Shown here one piece after another: positions 1 through 9,025 of a stretch of DNA of 64,000 bases (positions within the stretch are counted from its first letter, which is position 1; each line of letters begins with the position of its first letter). Source of the DNA: Streptomyces sp. LUP47B (lineage in GTDB: Bacteria; Actinomycetota; Actinomycetes; Streptomycetales; Streptomycetaceae); NCBI RefSeq assembly GCF_001746295.1, contig NZ_MJAH01000028.1, positions 1 through 64,000 of the forward strand, given 5' to 3'. The position numbers were made by a program, and so were the translations under genes. The notes under the pieces were generated by a model. That model searched no databases, was not told the DNA's origin, and worked only from the letters and a program-made list of their open reading frames with translations.

Positions 1-1
1 A

Positions 2-829
2 GCCGGCGGCGCAGCGGCCTCGGAGGGGCTGGGCGCGCCGGTGAAGGCCGGTATCGCGGCCGGTGTGGTCGCCGTGGCCGCCGCCGCGGTGGCGCTCGCG
101 CTGATCGGCGACGACAGCCCGGCCAGGAAGCCGGACGCCAAGCCGCCCGAGTCCGCGCCGGTGGTCGAGCCGGCCGACCCCGCGCCCACGCCTTCCCCGA
201 AGAAGCCCGAGCCGGCGCTCCCCGCGATCCCCGTCGCGGCCGCATCGTCCCTGAAGCCGACACCCACACCCACCCCCACCGCCACACCGACCCCGAAGCC
301 CACCCCGACTCCCACGCCGACCCCCACCCCGGAACCGACACCGCCCCCCAAGCCCACTCCCACGCCCACCCCTACGCCGACTCCCCCGCCCCCTCCGGCC
401 GTCTACCAGTGGAGCGAGCTGGACTACGACGTCTCCGGCGACGGCAGCGGGCCCGAGATGCGGATCGGCGAGAGCAGCTGGGTGTGGCAGCGCTACGGCG
501 TCTCGGTCGCCGACCAGGAGTACGCCCACGGCGTGACCGTGCACGGCCGCTCCTCCGTCACGATCGACCTCAACCGCGCCTGCTCCTCCTACGACGCGAT
601 GGTCGGCGTCGACGACATGACGCTGGGCCTCGGCAAGGTGTACTTCTCCGTCTACGCCGACGGGGTGCGGCTGTGGAGGTCCGGGATGGTCGAGGGCGGC
701 GACCGGGCCGTGCCCGTGCATGTGGACCTCGCCGGGCGCAGGACCGTACGCCTGGTGGTCGAGCCGCACAGCCCGTTCGACGACCTCATGCTCGCGGACT
801 GGGCGGAGTCGAAGTTCAGGTGTTCATAG
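2..829 (+). CDS. NPCBM/NEW2-domain protein, 5' end outside window
   Basis: The reading frame is open to the left edge, so the gene very probably starts upstream; the GTG at 41 is only the first internal start. The visible part has a hydrophobic segment (about residues 14-35 counted from the window edge) that would act as a membrane anchor, then a long Thr-Pro-rich linker of TPTP/PTPTPT repeats, then a beta-rich C-terminal domain (last ~140 residues) with features of NPCBM/NEW2 sugar-binding domains (WSELDYDVSG, YAHGVTVHGRSSVTIDL, VYADG). I infer an extracytoplasmic carbohydrate-binding module displayed on a flexible linker. The stop overlaps the convergent AfsR-like gene by 14 bases. Confidence 0.75.
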   Translation, partial: AGGAAASEGLGAPVKAGIAAGVVAVAAAAVALALIGDDSPARKPDAKPPESAPVVEPADPAPTPSPKKPEPALPAIPVAAASSLKPTPTPTPTATPTPKPTPTPTPTPTPEPTPPPKPTPTPTPTPTPPPPPAVYQWSELDYDVSGDGSGPEMRIGESSWVWQRYGVSVADQEYAHGVTVHGRSSVTIDLNRACSSYDAMVGVDDMTLGLGKVYFSVYADGVRLWRSGMVEGGDRAVPVHVDLAGRRTVRLVVEPHSPFDDLMLADWAESKFRCS

Positions 830-3800
830 GGCGCGGCGCCCGCGCCACCTCGTCGAGTTCGGCGAGGGCCCCGTCCGGGGTGAGGGCCGAGCCCCGGGTG
901 TGTTCCGCCGTGTAGCGCGCTGAACCCAGGCTGGTGCGCGCGGTGGCCTGCGCACGCTCCACCTCCACGCGCTCGGGGTGCGGGCGGGGGTCGCCACCGC
1001 GCCAGCGCTCCGCGGCGCCGAGCAGCCGGACCGCGCGCGGGAGGTCGCCGAGGTCGCAGAGCAGGGCCGCCGCGCCGTCCACGAGCGCCGCCACGACCGT
1101 GTCGGAACACCGCTTCTCGATGGCCTCCCGGACGGTGTCCGCCAGCAGGGGCAGGCCGTGCTCCGGGCCCGACTCGGCGACCGTCACCATCGCGGCGACC
1201 GAATTCAGCATCACCGTGAACTGGGGTGGCGGGGGCGACTGACCGATCTGCTCGCGCACCGCATCGACCAACTCGCGCGCGCGGGCGGTGTCCTTGTCCT
1301 CCAGCGCGATGTGGGCCCGCATCAGCCTGACGAACGCCCGGGTCTCCGGGACGCCGTACCGGTCGCCCGCGCCGCTCGCCTCCTCCAGGGTGGTCAGCGC
1401 GGTGGAGCGGTCGCCGGTGCGGTACGCGACCTCGGCGAGCCGGGCGATGAGGAACGGCGTCTCGGCGTACGCCCCCACCTCGTAGGCGAGGCGCAGTGCC
1501 TCCTCGTACTCCTCCTTGGCCTCGGCGGGGCGGCCGCGGGCCATGGCAGCCTCGCCGGCCGCGCTGCTGACCTGGGCGCGCAGCCAGCGGTCGCCCACGC
1601 GGCGGCTGAGCACGCGGAGTTCCTCCAGGTCGTCGTCCACACCGGCCATGCCGCCCGGGGAGTCGACCACCAGGTGGGTGCGGAACATCAGGGTGACGGC
1701 CACGGCCCAGTCGTCCCCGTGGGCTCGGCAGTGGGCCACGGAGGTGTCCATCAGCGGACGGATGTCCACCGCGTCCTTCAGCATGAGCCCGATCATGGGC
1801 CAGACGATGCCGGGGAGGCGGGCGGCGTCGGGACCGCCCTCGGCGAAGTGGCTGCGGACGAGTTCCACATAGCGGCGCAGTCGGGCGTCCAGGTCGCCTT
1901 CCATGGGCTCTGTCTCGGCCTTGAGGAAGAGATGGAGCATCCGGAGGTTCATGCGGAGGCGGTGTGCCGGGTGGCTCGTCTCGGTGTGCGGGGCAGCGAG
2001 GTAGGCGTCGATCGGGTCGGGGGTTTCGCCATCGGGGCGAACGTGGTTGGCCGCCCTGTCCAGGGTCACCCCCAGGCGCAGGACCCTGTCCACCCAGGTC
2101 ATTCCCTCACGGCGGTAGTTGCGCAGCCACCAGAACCAGCCCATGGCGAGGGCCAGGGCAGCGGCCTGCGCCTCGTCGCCCGCGGTCAGCGTGCGGTCGA
2201 CGGCCGCGCGGATGTTGTCCAGCTCGGTCTCGAGACGGGAGATCCACGGGAGCTGTCCGGCCGAACGCAGCTGTGGTTCGGCCTCCTCGACGAGCGCGCG
2301 CACCCACGCGCGGTGCCGGAGCTCGGCGGCGGCGCGCAGCTCGGGGCGCTCGGCGGCCCGCTCGACCGCGTACTCGTGGATGGTCTCCAGCAGGCGGTAG
2401 CGCATGCCGCCGGAGCCGTCCCGCTCGCTCGGGGCGGCCACGATCAGGGACTTGTCCACGAGCGCGCCCAGGAGTTCCGCGGCCGACCCGGTGCACACGG
2501 CCTCCGCCGCTTCCAGCTCCCAGCCGCCCGCGAACACGGACACCTCGCACAGCAGTGTCCGTTCCCGCTCGTCCAGCAGCTCCCAGGACCAGTCGACGAC
2601 GGCCCGCAGGGTCTGCTGGCGGGGCAGGACGGTACGGCTGCCGGAGGTCAGCAGGCGGAAACGGTCGTCCAGGCGGTCGGCGATCTGGCGGGGAGTGAGC
2701 AGGCGCAGACGGGCCGCCGCCAGTTCGATGGCGAGCGGCAGCCCGTCGAGGCGCCGGCAGATCTCGGCGACGGCCTCTTGGTCGGCGAGCACGGCGGCAG
2801 CGTCGGGGCGGGCAGCGGCGGCGCGCTCGGCGAACAGGCGGTGCGCCTGGTCGGGGAGGAGGGGTTCGACCGGGCGCACGGACTCGCCCGGCACGCCCAG
2901 GGGTTCACGGCTGGTGGCGAGGACGGTGAGACCCGGGCAGCGGGTGAGGAGGGTCTCCGCGAGGCGGGCCGCCGCCTCGATGACATGTTCGCAGTTGTCA
3001 AGGATCAGGAGCTCGCTGCGCTGGGCGCAGTACTCCACGAGCAGGGCGACCGGGTCGTCCTGCGGGGCCGTCAGCTCGGTGGTCATGAGCACGGTCTCGC
3101 GCAGACCGAGCGCGCTGACCACCGCGCCTGGCACCGCCTCCGGCCGGTCGAGCGGGGCGAGCTCGACCAGCCACGCCTGCGGGAGCCCGGCGGCGGCTTC
3201 CTCGGCGAGGCGGGTCTTTCCGGATCCGCCCGGTCCGGTGAGGGTGACGAGGCGAGTCCTGTGCAATTCGGAACGGATGGCGTCGAGTTCGGGTTCCCGG
3301 CCCACGAAAGAGGTAAGGCGCGGACGGATGTTGCCGGTGCGTTCGGCACGGGGACGGCTGAGCGGGGCCCTGAGCAGCTCGGCGTGCAGGTCTCGCAACT
3401 CCGGGCCCGGGTCGGTGCCCAGTCCGTCGGCGAGAGCGCGGCGGGCGGTCTCGTAGGCGGCGAGGGCGTCGGCGCCGCGGCCGGCGTCGCGCAGGGCGCG
3501 GATGAGCAGAACGTGCAGCGGCTCGTCGTACGGATGCGCCCCGGTCAGCTCCTTCAGCTCCGGTACGACGTCCTGGGCACGGCCGAGCAGCAGATCCGCC
3601 TCGATCCGGGCCCGGGTGGCCTCCAGGCGCAGCGTCTCGGGGCGTGCAGCGGCGGTGCGGTCGGGAAGATCGGCGAGGGCGTCACCGCGCCACAGGGCGA
3701 GGGCCGCGGTGAGATTCCGCGCGGCTGTCCGTGCGTCCCTGTGGGCCAGGGCGACGGTTCCCTGCCGTACGAGGCGCTCGAAGACGTACAGGTCCACGTC

Positions 3801-4079
3801 GTCCTCGGTGGCGGCCAACCGGTAACCGCCGGGTCCGGAGACGATCGCATCCTTGCCGACGGTACGGCGGAGACGGCCCACCAGTGCCTGCAGGGCGGCC
3901 GGGGCGTCCTGGGGCGGCTCCTCGCCCCAGACCTCGTCGATCAGGGTCTCGGGGCTCGCGGTACGGCCGGGACGGAGGGCGAGGGCGGCGAGCAGCGTGC
4001 GCACGCGGGGGCCGCCCAGGGGTATGCCTGTGCCGTGATCGTCCGCCGCCTCGGTCACACCCAGGATTCTGTACCGCAC
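816..4079 (-). CDS. AfsR/SARP-type regulator with NB-ARC ATPase and TPR region
   Basis: 1087-aa protein from a GTG start. N-terminal winged-helix DNA-binding domain plus BTAD (about residues 1-240; includes HPYDEPLHVLLIRALRDAGR), then an AP-ATPase/NB-ARC module (about 255-520) with Walker A GPGGSGKT at 282-289 and Walker B LLILDN near 357-362, then a long alpha-helical C-terminal region of TPR-like repeats. This is the AfsR architecture: an ATP-dependent activator of secondary metabolism or development genes. No biosynthetic cluster lies beside it, so the target cannot be inferred. It is slightly longer than AfsR (~990 aa). The 670-bp region upstream is filled with repeats rather than an obvious promoter. 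Confidence 0.9.
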   Translation of the reverse strand: MRYRILGVTEAADDHGTGIPLGGPRVRTLLAALALRPGRTASPETLIDEVWGEEPPQDAPAALQALVGRLRRTVGKDAIVSGPGGYRLAATEDDVDLYVFERLVRQGTVALAHRDARTAARNLTAALALWRGDALADLPDRTAAARPETLRLEATRARIEADLLLGRAQDVVPELKELTGAHPYDEPLHVLLIRALRDAGRGADALAAYETARRALADGLGTDPGPELRDLHAELLRAPLSRPRAERTGNIRPRLTSFVGREPELDAIRSELHRTRLVTLTGPGGSGKTRLAEEAAAGLPQAWLVELAPLDRPEAVPGAVVSALGLRETVLMTTELTAPQDDPVALLVEYCAQRSELLILDNCEHVIEAAARLAETLLTRCPGLTVLATSREPLGVPGESVRPVEPLLPDQAHRLFAERAAAARPDAAAVLADQEAVAEICRRLDGLPLAIELAAARLRLLTPRQIADRLDDRFRLLTSGSRTVLPRQQTLRAVVDWSWELLDERERTLLCEVSVFAGGWELEAAEAVCTGSAAELLGALVDKSLIVAAPSERDGSGGMRYRLLETIHEYAVERAAERPELRAAAELRHRAWVRALVEEAEPQLRSAGQLPWISRLETELDNIRAAVDRTLTAGDEAQAAALALAMGWFWWLRNYRREGMTWVDRVLRLGVTLDRAANHVRPDGETPDPIDAYLAAPHTETSHPAHRLRMNLRMLHLFLKAETEPMEGDLDARLRRYVELVRSHFAEGGPDAARLPGIVWPMIGLMLKDAVDIRPLMDTSVAHCRAHGDDWAVAVTLMFRTHLVVDSPGGMAGVDDDLEELRVLSRRVGDRWLRAQVSSAAGEAAMARGRPAEAKEEYEEALRLAYEVGAYAETPFLIARLAEVAYRTGDRSTALTTLEEASGAGDRYGVPETRAFVRLMRAHIALEDKDTARARELVDAVREQIGQSPPPPQFTVMLNSVAAMVTVAESGPEHGLPLLADTVREAIEKRCSDTVVAALVDGAAALLCDLGDLPRAVRLLGAAERWRGGDPRPHPERVEVERAQATARTSLGSARYTAEHTRGSALTPDGALAELDEVARAPRPMNT

Positions 4080-4132
4080 CGCTTCATTGTCACCGGCTTC
4101 CTGCCAGCGCCCGCGCCTTTTCGCCGGGTGGC

Positions 4133-4412
4133 GCCTCAGGATGCGCCTACGGGGGTGCCGGGTCGGGTTGTCGGGCGGGTGCAGGTGAGTGGGGGCCGGT
4201 CGCGCAGTTCCCCGCGCCCCTGGGGAGCTGCAGTCACCGGCGCCACAACGGGCCGATCACCACCTCGCCCACCACAGGATCTTGGGCCGGTCGCCTCAGG
4301 ATGTGCCCGGTCGGGTAGTCGGGCGGCTGCGGGCCGGTGGGGGCCGGTCGCGCAGTTCCCCGCGCCCCTGGGGAGCTGCAGTCACCCGCGCCACAACGGA
4401 CCGATCACCACC
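4133..4412. repeat. Two tandem copies of a ~130-bp intergenic repeat
   Basis: Copy 1 runs about 4133-4266 and copy 2 about 4292-4412. Both begin GCGCCTCAGGATG or TCGCCTCAGGATG and share GGTCGGGTWGTCGGGCGG, then GTGGGGGCCGGTCGCG, CAGTTCCCCGCGCCCCTGGG and GAGCTGCAGTCAC. The core GCGCAGTTCCCCGCGCCCCT is a motif I recognise as very common in Streptomyces intergenic regions. It lies between the divergently placed AfsR-like gene and the end of the asparagine-synthetase-like gene. Confidence 0.85.
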
Positions 4413-4441
4413 CCCGCGCCCCCCGACGGGCCGTTCACCGC

Positions 4442-4499
4442 ACCGCGCGCCACCACGGACCGCTGGCCGCACCGCGCGCCACCGCGGACCGCTGGCCGC
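4442..4499. repeat. 29-bp tandem duplication
   Basis: Two adjacent copies of a 29-bp unit (4442-4470 and 4471-4499), both starting ACCGCGCGCCACC and ending CGGACCGCTGGCCGC, differing at one position. It lies in the gene-free stretch 4080-4748. Confidence 0.85.
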
Positions 4500-4689
4500 G
4501 TACGGCGCGCAGGGGACGGGGTGGGGGGTGTCCGCCCGCAGCGGCCGGCGTCCGTTACCGAGCCCTGCTCAAGGGACCGAGCCGCCGGACCGAGGACGGA
4601 CACCCCCCACCCCGGCCCCGACCCACCCACCGAACCCCACGCGCTACACCCGCCCCCACCGAAGCCGAAACAGGCCGCCGCAGGCACCC

Positions 4690-4709
4690 AGGGGCGCGGG
4701 GAACTGCGC
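4690..4709. repeat. Inverted third copy of the intergenic repeat core
   Basis: AGGGGCGCGGGGAACTGCGC is the exact reverse complement of the core found twice at 4203-4222 and 4351-4370. An inverted pair bracketing about 330-470 bases could fold into a long stem if transcribed. The rest of 4500-4748 shows no gene I can support. Confidence 0.8.
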
Positions 4710-4748
4710 AAAAGCGCCCGCCCCCACCGAACCCGCACCCGAACCCGC

Positions 4749-6836
4749 TCAACCGCCGGAGGCACCCGCCCCCAACGCCCCCCGCTGCGGCCGAATCCCC
4801 GCCGGCACCGCACGCGCGCGTGCCGGGGTTCCGGTCCAGCAGGTGCCCCGGCGGGCCAGCAGCCGGCCCAGCCACAGCTCCAGCGAGACCAGGTCCGCCA
4901 GGCCGTCCAGAGGCAGGGGCTCGCCCTCCGCCGCCGCCCGCAGCGCCTTGCGGACCACCCGGGCCTCCACCAGACCCGCCTGCGCCAGCAACGGTGTGCC
5001 GAACAGCGACATCAACGAGTCCGCCGCCACCCGCAACCCCGTACGGGTCGCCGCGGCCGAGGACGCGTGGGACGGAGCACCCCAGCCGGGCGGGAGGTCG
5101 GAGACACCGGCGCCCTCCAGCACCGTACGGAGGATTTCCGCACGAGCCCCCGGCCGGACCCGCAGCGCCTCGGGAAGGGCACGGCAGGCACGCACCACCT
5201 GGTTGTCCAGGAACGGCGCGTGCAGCCGCTGGGAGCGGATCTCCACGGCCTGCTCCAGGACCCGAAGGTCCGACGCGTGACGAGCGAGCGCCGCACGCGC
5301 GCGGAAATCGCCGGGATGCTGCCCGGGACCCACCCCGGACCGATGCGTGGCTCCCTGCAGGCGAACCGATACTTCAGCCAGCGCCTCCCCCGTCAGCCAC
5401 CGCGCCGCGGGCCCCGGTCTGGCCCAGGTGAGCGCGGCGAGAGACGCCCCCACCGCACCCCCGGGCTCATCGAAACGCTGGTGCATGAGCCGGTCGGCCA
5501 ACATCTCAAGACCGACCCGGTACGGCGTACGGGCCAGCCGCCGCGCAGCGCCGTACACGCGCGCGGGGACGAGCACGGAACCGTCCGCCTTGGCCAGGGC
5601 GGCCACCGGCCTGACCAGATGGCGCCGCTTGCGGTCCATCAGCAGGTCCGCGAGGCGCGCCGGATGCGCGTCCAGCACCTGCCGGGCCCCGTACCCCGTG
5701 AAGTGGTCGGCGCTGCCCGCCGCCAGCCGGGCACGGTGCCGCGCGGCCGTCACCAGGCACGGCCCGGGTTCGTCCGTCAGCGGCCCGTCCAGTTCGGCGT
5801 AGGGAAGCGTTTCCTCGCCGCCGGTCACCACCACGTGGTGCAGCCGAGGGTTCGCCGCGAGCGTCCCCGCCCGTTCCAGCTCGGCCTCCCGCCCGCCCAC
5901 GGCGAGGTCGTTGAAGGTGACCGCGAGCAGCCGCTCCCCGGCCCCGGTGCCGTGCCCCAGGACCGTCCCCGGCATCCCGGGCAGCCCGGCGGCCAGCAGG
6001 GCGAGCGTTCCCGACGCGGGCCCCCCGGACAGGTCGGCGCCGATCCCCGGCACCGGCATCCCGCGCGCGGCGCGGCGTTCGGCGGGTCCCATGCCGGGCA
6101 CGGGACCGGGGTCGATGTCGGGCACGTGCCGGGGCGCGGAGAGACGGGCACGCACCGCCTCGACCAGAGCGTCGCGCACAGCGTCGACCGCGCTGTCCGG
6201 GTCGGCGGAGGGCGCGGCGACCGCGAGGGAGGCGACCGGCTCGTAGCCGGCGATCTCGCGGGCGCCGTTGCGCAGGATCAGCGCGTGCCCCGGCGGAATG
6301 CGCCGTACGCCCTCGTAGGGCGTGGAGTCGTGGAGCGCGGCCGGCACGTCGGGGGCGGCGAGCAGCGCGGCGAGGTGCCCGAAGTCGAGGTTGGCCTCGA
6401 TGAGGTCGGCCAGGGGCAGGGCCGCGGTCGCGTAGGCCGTACCGCCGGCCCAGGGCGTGTAGAACACCGGCCGCGCGCCCGCCAGATCGCCGCCCACGGT
6501 GATCCGGCGGCCCACCTGGACCACCGCCGTGTACGCCCCCGACCAGGCCGTCAGATGCCGAAGTGCCCCTCCGCGCGCGGCGAGCAGTCCGACCCGCAGC
6601 TGTTCGTCGGAGGCCCCGCAGGTGCCGAGGACCGCGATCCGGGTCTGCGCGTCGACCGTGACCACGCGCACCTCGTCGGGGCGCCAGTCGCCGACCGCCC
6701 ACAGCGGATCCGGGTCGCCCCACAGCAGATGGGAACCCACCGGGTGCACGGTCTCACCGTCGCTTCCGGTCGCCCCCGCCGCCCCGATTCCGGAAACGCC
6801 CGCGGCGGTGCTGCTCCATCCCACCAACCACCGCAT
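4749..6836 (-). CDS. Asparagine-synthetase-like protein lacking the glutaminase cysteine
   Basis: 695 aa from the ATG at 6836, chosen because GTGGAGG precedes it at good distance and the protein then begins MRWLVGWSS; longer starts lack support. The N-terminal half is an Ntn-type glutaminase-like fold (about 1-205) but has no Cys at position 2, so it should not hydrolyse glutamine. The C-terminal half is an ATP-pyrophosphatase domain with SGGPAS at 270-275, near the expected SGGxDS PP-loop, and the late PFLDNQVVRA block. Known relatives are asparagine synthetases and lasso-peptide macrolactam synthetases. No lasso precursor, RRE or leader peptidase is visible nearby. It is divergent from the sporulation gene, and function is unknown. 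Confidence 0.8.
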   Translation of the reverse strand: MRWLVGWSSTAAGVSGIGAAGATGSDGETVHPVGSHLLWGDPDPLWAVGDWRPDEVRVVTVDAQTRIAVLGTCGASDEQLRVGLLAARGGALRHLTAWSGAYTAVVQVGRRITVGGDLAGARPVFYTPWAGGTAYATAALPLADLIEANLDFGHLAALLAAPDVPAALHDSTPYEGVRRIPPGHALILRNGAREIAGYEPVASLAVAAPSADPDSAVDAVRDALVEAVRARLSAPRHVPDIDPGPVPGMGPAERRAARGMPVPGIGADLSGGPASGTLALLAAGLPGMPGTVLGHGTGAGERLLAVTFNDLAVGGREAELERAGTLAANPRLHHVVVTGGEETLPYAELDGPLTDEPGPCLVTAARHRARLAAGSADHFTGYGARQVLDAHPARLADLLMDRKRRHLVRPVAALAKADGSVLVPARVYGAARRLARTPYRVGLEMLADRLMHQRFDEPGGAVGASLAALTWARPGPAARWLTGEALAEVSVRLQGATHRSGVGPGQHPGDFRARAALARHASDLRVLEQAVEIRSQRLHAPFLDNQVVRACRALPEALRVRPGARAEILRTVLEGAGVSDLPPGWGAPSHASSAAATRTGLRVAADSLMSLFGTPLLAQAGLVEARVVRKALRAAAEGEPLPLDGLADLVSLELWLGRLLARRGTCWTGTPARARAVPAGIRPQRGALGAGASGG

Positions 6837-7082
6837 CGACGCCTCCACAGGCTGTGGACAACCAGTGCACCGTACGAACCGGTCACCATGCTGCCATGAA
6901 GGGAGCGTGCCGGAGGGCCGGTGGAGTCGCTCGAGATGCGGGGAACGCGCCCCTGTGAACACCCGCGTACGCCTGCGAACACCCATGCGGGACAAGGAAC
7001 GTGCGACGCGAATGCGCCCCCGATACGCTCCCCAAAAACGCCTAACGCGCCCTCAACTACCATGCTAGGAGGGCTGATAGCC

Positions 7083-7519
7083 CGCGAAGACGAGGGTCTG
7101 TTTTCAGCCAAATCGGCGTCATGGGGACAGGCTCGCGCACGCTCCGTACACAGTCCGCGCGCCGCACGACAGGCGCGCAGCCCGGGAGACGCCACTTCGC
7201 CCCCCGGGCCCGTCCGCCGCCCGCGGGGATGTAGGCGGCGGTGTCCCCCAGCCCACTGGATCCAGTACAGCGGGCCGACCCACGCATCATCCATGGAAGC
7301 GCTCCCCCGTTGGCCGGAGAAGAGCGCACGGACAGGCGCACGGCCACACAACGGGAGCACGACACAACTGCGCGTATCGGACCCGTACTTCAGTACGGAC
7401 CACAATCCCGCCATCCGGAACAATGCCCCTTAACGCTTGGGATGCGGCGAACTACGCTGGGTTTACGAATGCCGCATGGTTATGCCAGCGCGGCAGCCGT
7501 CTGTGTCGAGGGGTGGCGC
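7083..7519. promoter_or_regulatory. Divergent intergenic region with a perfect 16-bp palindrome
   Basis: The 683 bases 6837-7519 between the asparagine-synthetase-like gene and the sporulation gene hold no gene I can support. A perfect inverted repeat CCGTACT-TC-AGTACGG lies at 7383-7398, about 120 bases before the sporulation gene start. It is a candidate operator; the regulator is unknown. Confidence 0.4.
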
Positions 7520-8944
7520 ATGTCCAGGGAGCAACGCGGGCCGAACGAAAAACTCGGCACCGTTCTCGCCCTCGCGGGAATCAGCAACGCAGGACTCGCG
7601 CGTCGCGTCAACGATCTTGGCGCTCAACGCGGGTTGACTCTTCGCTACGACAAGACGTCGGTGGCGCGCTGGGTGTCGAAGGGAATGGTGCCGCAAGGTG
7701 CGGCGCCGCATCTCATCGCCGCCGCCATCGGCCAGAAGCTCGGCCGCCCGGTGCCGCTCCACGAGATCGGCCTGGCGGACGCGGATCCCGCGCCGGAGGT
7801 GGGCCTCGCCTTCCCCAGGGACGTCGGACAGGCCGTCAGGTCGGCCACGGAGCTCTACCGTCTCGACCTCGCCGGCCGCCGATCTGGTGCGGGCGGCATC
7901 TGGCAGTCCCTCGCCGGTTCGTTCGCAGTCAGCGCATACGCAACGCCCGCCTCACGGTGGCTGATAACCCCGGCCGACAGCTCGGTCGCGCGCGAGGTGA
8001 ACCACTCCGAGGACTCCGGCGCACCGCTCAAAGTCGGCCACAGCGACGTGCAGAAGCTGCGGGAGGCCGCCGAGGACGCCAGGCGCTGGGACTCCAAGTA
8101 CGGAGGCGGCGACTGGCGTTCGTCCATGGTGCCGGAGTGTTTAAGGGTGGAGGCGGCACCGCTGCTGCTCGGCTCGTACTCCGACGAGGTGGGCCGGGCA
8201 CTGTTCGGGGCCTCGGCCGAGCTCACCCGTCTCGCGGGCTGGATGGCCTTCGACACGGGCCAGCAGGAGGCGGCGCAGCGGTACTACATCCAGGCGCTGC
8301 GGCTGGCCCGGGCCGCCGCCGACGTACCGCTCGGCGGGTATGTGCTGGCGTCGATGTCGTTGCAGGCGACCTACCGGGGCTTCGGAGACGAGGGCGTCGA
8401 TCTCGCGCAGGCCGCGCTGGAGCGCAACCGGGGGCTGGCGACGGCCCGCACCATGAGTTTCTTCCGGCTCGTCGAGGCGCGGGCACACGCGCGTGCGGGT
8501 GACGCCGCGGCGGCCGGAGCGGCGCTCAAGGCGGCCGAGGGGTGGCTGGAGCGGTCCCGGGACGGGGACAACGATCCGTCGTGGCTCGGGTTCTACTCGT
8601 ACGACCGGTTCGCCGCCGACGCGGCCGAGTGCTACCGGGACCTGAAGGCACCGCGTCAGGTGCGACGGTTCACGGAGCAGGCGCTGTCGAAGCCGACGGA
8701 GGAGTTCGTACGGTCGCACGGGCTCCGCCTCGTGGTCTCGGCGGTCGCGGAGCTCGAGTCGGGCAATCTCGACGCGGCGTGCGAGCAGGGCGTGCGGGCG
8801 GTGGAGGTCGCGGGGCGGATCTCCTCGGCCCGTACCACCGAGTACGTGAAGGATCTGCTGCATAGGCTGGAGCCGTACGGTGATGAGCCGCGGGTGGTGG
8901 AGCTCCGGGAACGGGCCCGGCCGCTGCTGATGGCGCCGGCCTGA
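7520..8944 (+). CDS. Sporulation-associated regulator, orf1590/NsdA-like family
   Basis: 474 aa from the ATG at 7520, preceded by GAGGGG at 8-9 bases; an in-frame ATG at 7469 would add 17 residues. The N-terminus (about 20-60) looks like a helix-turn-helix (LARRVNDLGAQ, TSVARWVSKG), followed by a long helical region resembling tetratricopeptide repeats (AQRYYIQALRLARAA, GVDLAQAALERNRG). From memory it matches the S. griseus sporulation gene orf1590, reported to give two products from nested starts; here an internal ATG (residue 56, at 7685) preceded by GAAGGGA would drop the HTH. Likely a cytoplasmic developmental regulator. The assignment rests on remembered family features. Confidence 0.8.
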   Translation: MSREQRGPNEKLGTVLALAGISNAGLARRVNDLGAQRGLTLRYDKTSVARWVSKGMVPQGAAPHLIAAAIGQKLGRPVPLHEIGLADADPAPEVGLAFPRDVGQAVRSATELYRLDLAGRRSGAGGIWQSLAGSFAVSAYATPASRWLITPADSSVAREVNHSEDSGAPLKVGHSDVQKLREAAEDARRWDSKYGGGDWRSSMVPECLRVEAAPLLLGSYSDEVGRALFGASAELTRLAGWMAFDTGQQEAAQRYYIQALRLARAAADVPLGGYVLASMSLQATYRGFGDEGVDLAQAALERNRGLATARTMSFFRLVEARAHARAGDAAAAGAALKAAEGWLERSRDGDNDPSWLGFYSYDRFAADAAECYRDLKAPRQVRRFTEQALSKPTEEFVRSHGLRLVVSAVAELESGNLDAACEQGVRAVEVAGRISSARTTEYVKDLLHRLEPYGDEPRVVELRERARPLLMAPA

Positions 8945-9025
8945 GTCCCTGAGGCCGTCACCGCTCCCGCGTTTGAAGTGACTGTCAGTGGTGCAGTGCA
9001 CTATCGGGTGTGGGAGGTGGTGCAG

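Noticed and set aside
978..6899. A 1973-codon open frame on the plus strand across the AfsR-like and asparagine-synthetase-like genes
   Set aside because: It is antisense to two genes with clear domains; its translation is low-complexity Arg/Gly/His/Gln, as expected of a GC-rich shadow frame.
4749..8944. Lasso-peptide gene cluster
   Set aside because: No precursor peptide, RRE protein or transglutaminase-like leader protease near the asparagine-synthetase-like gene.
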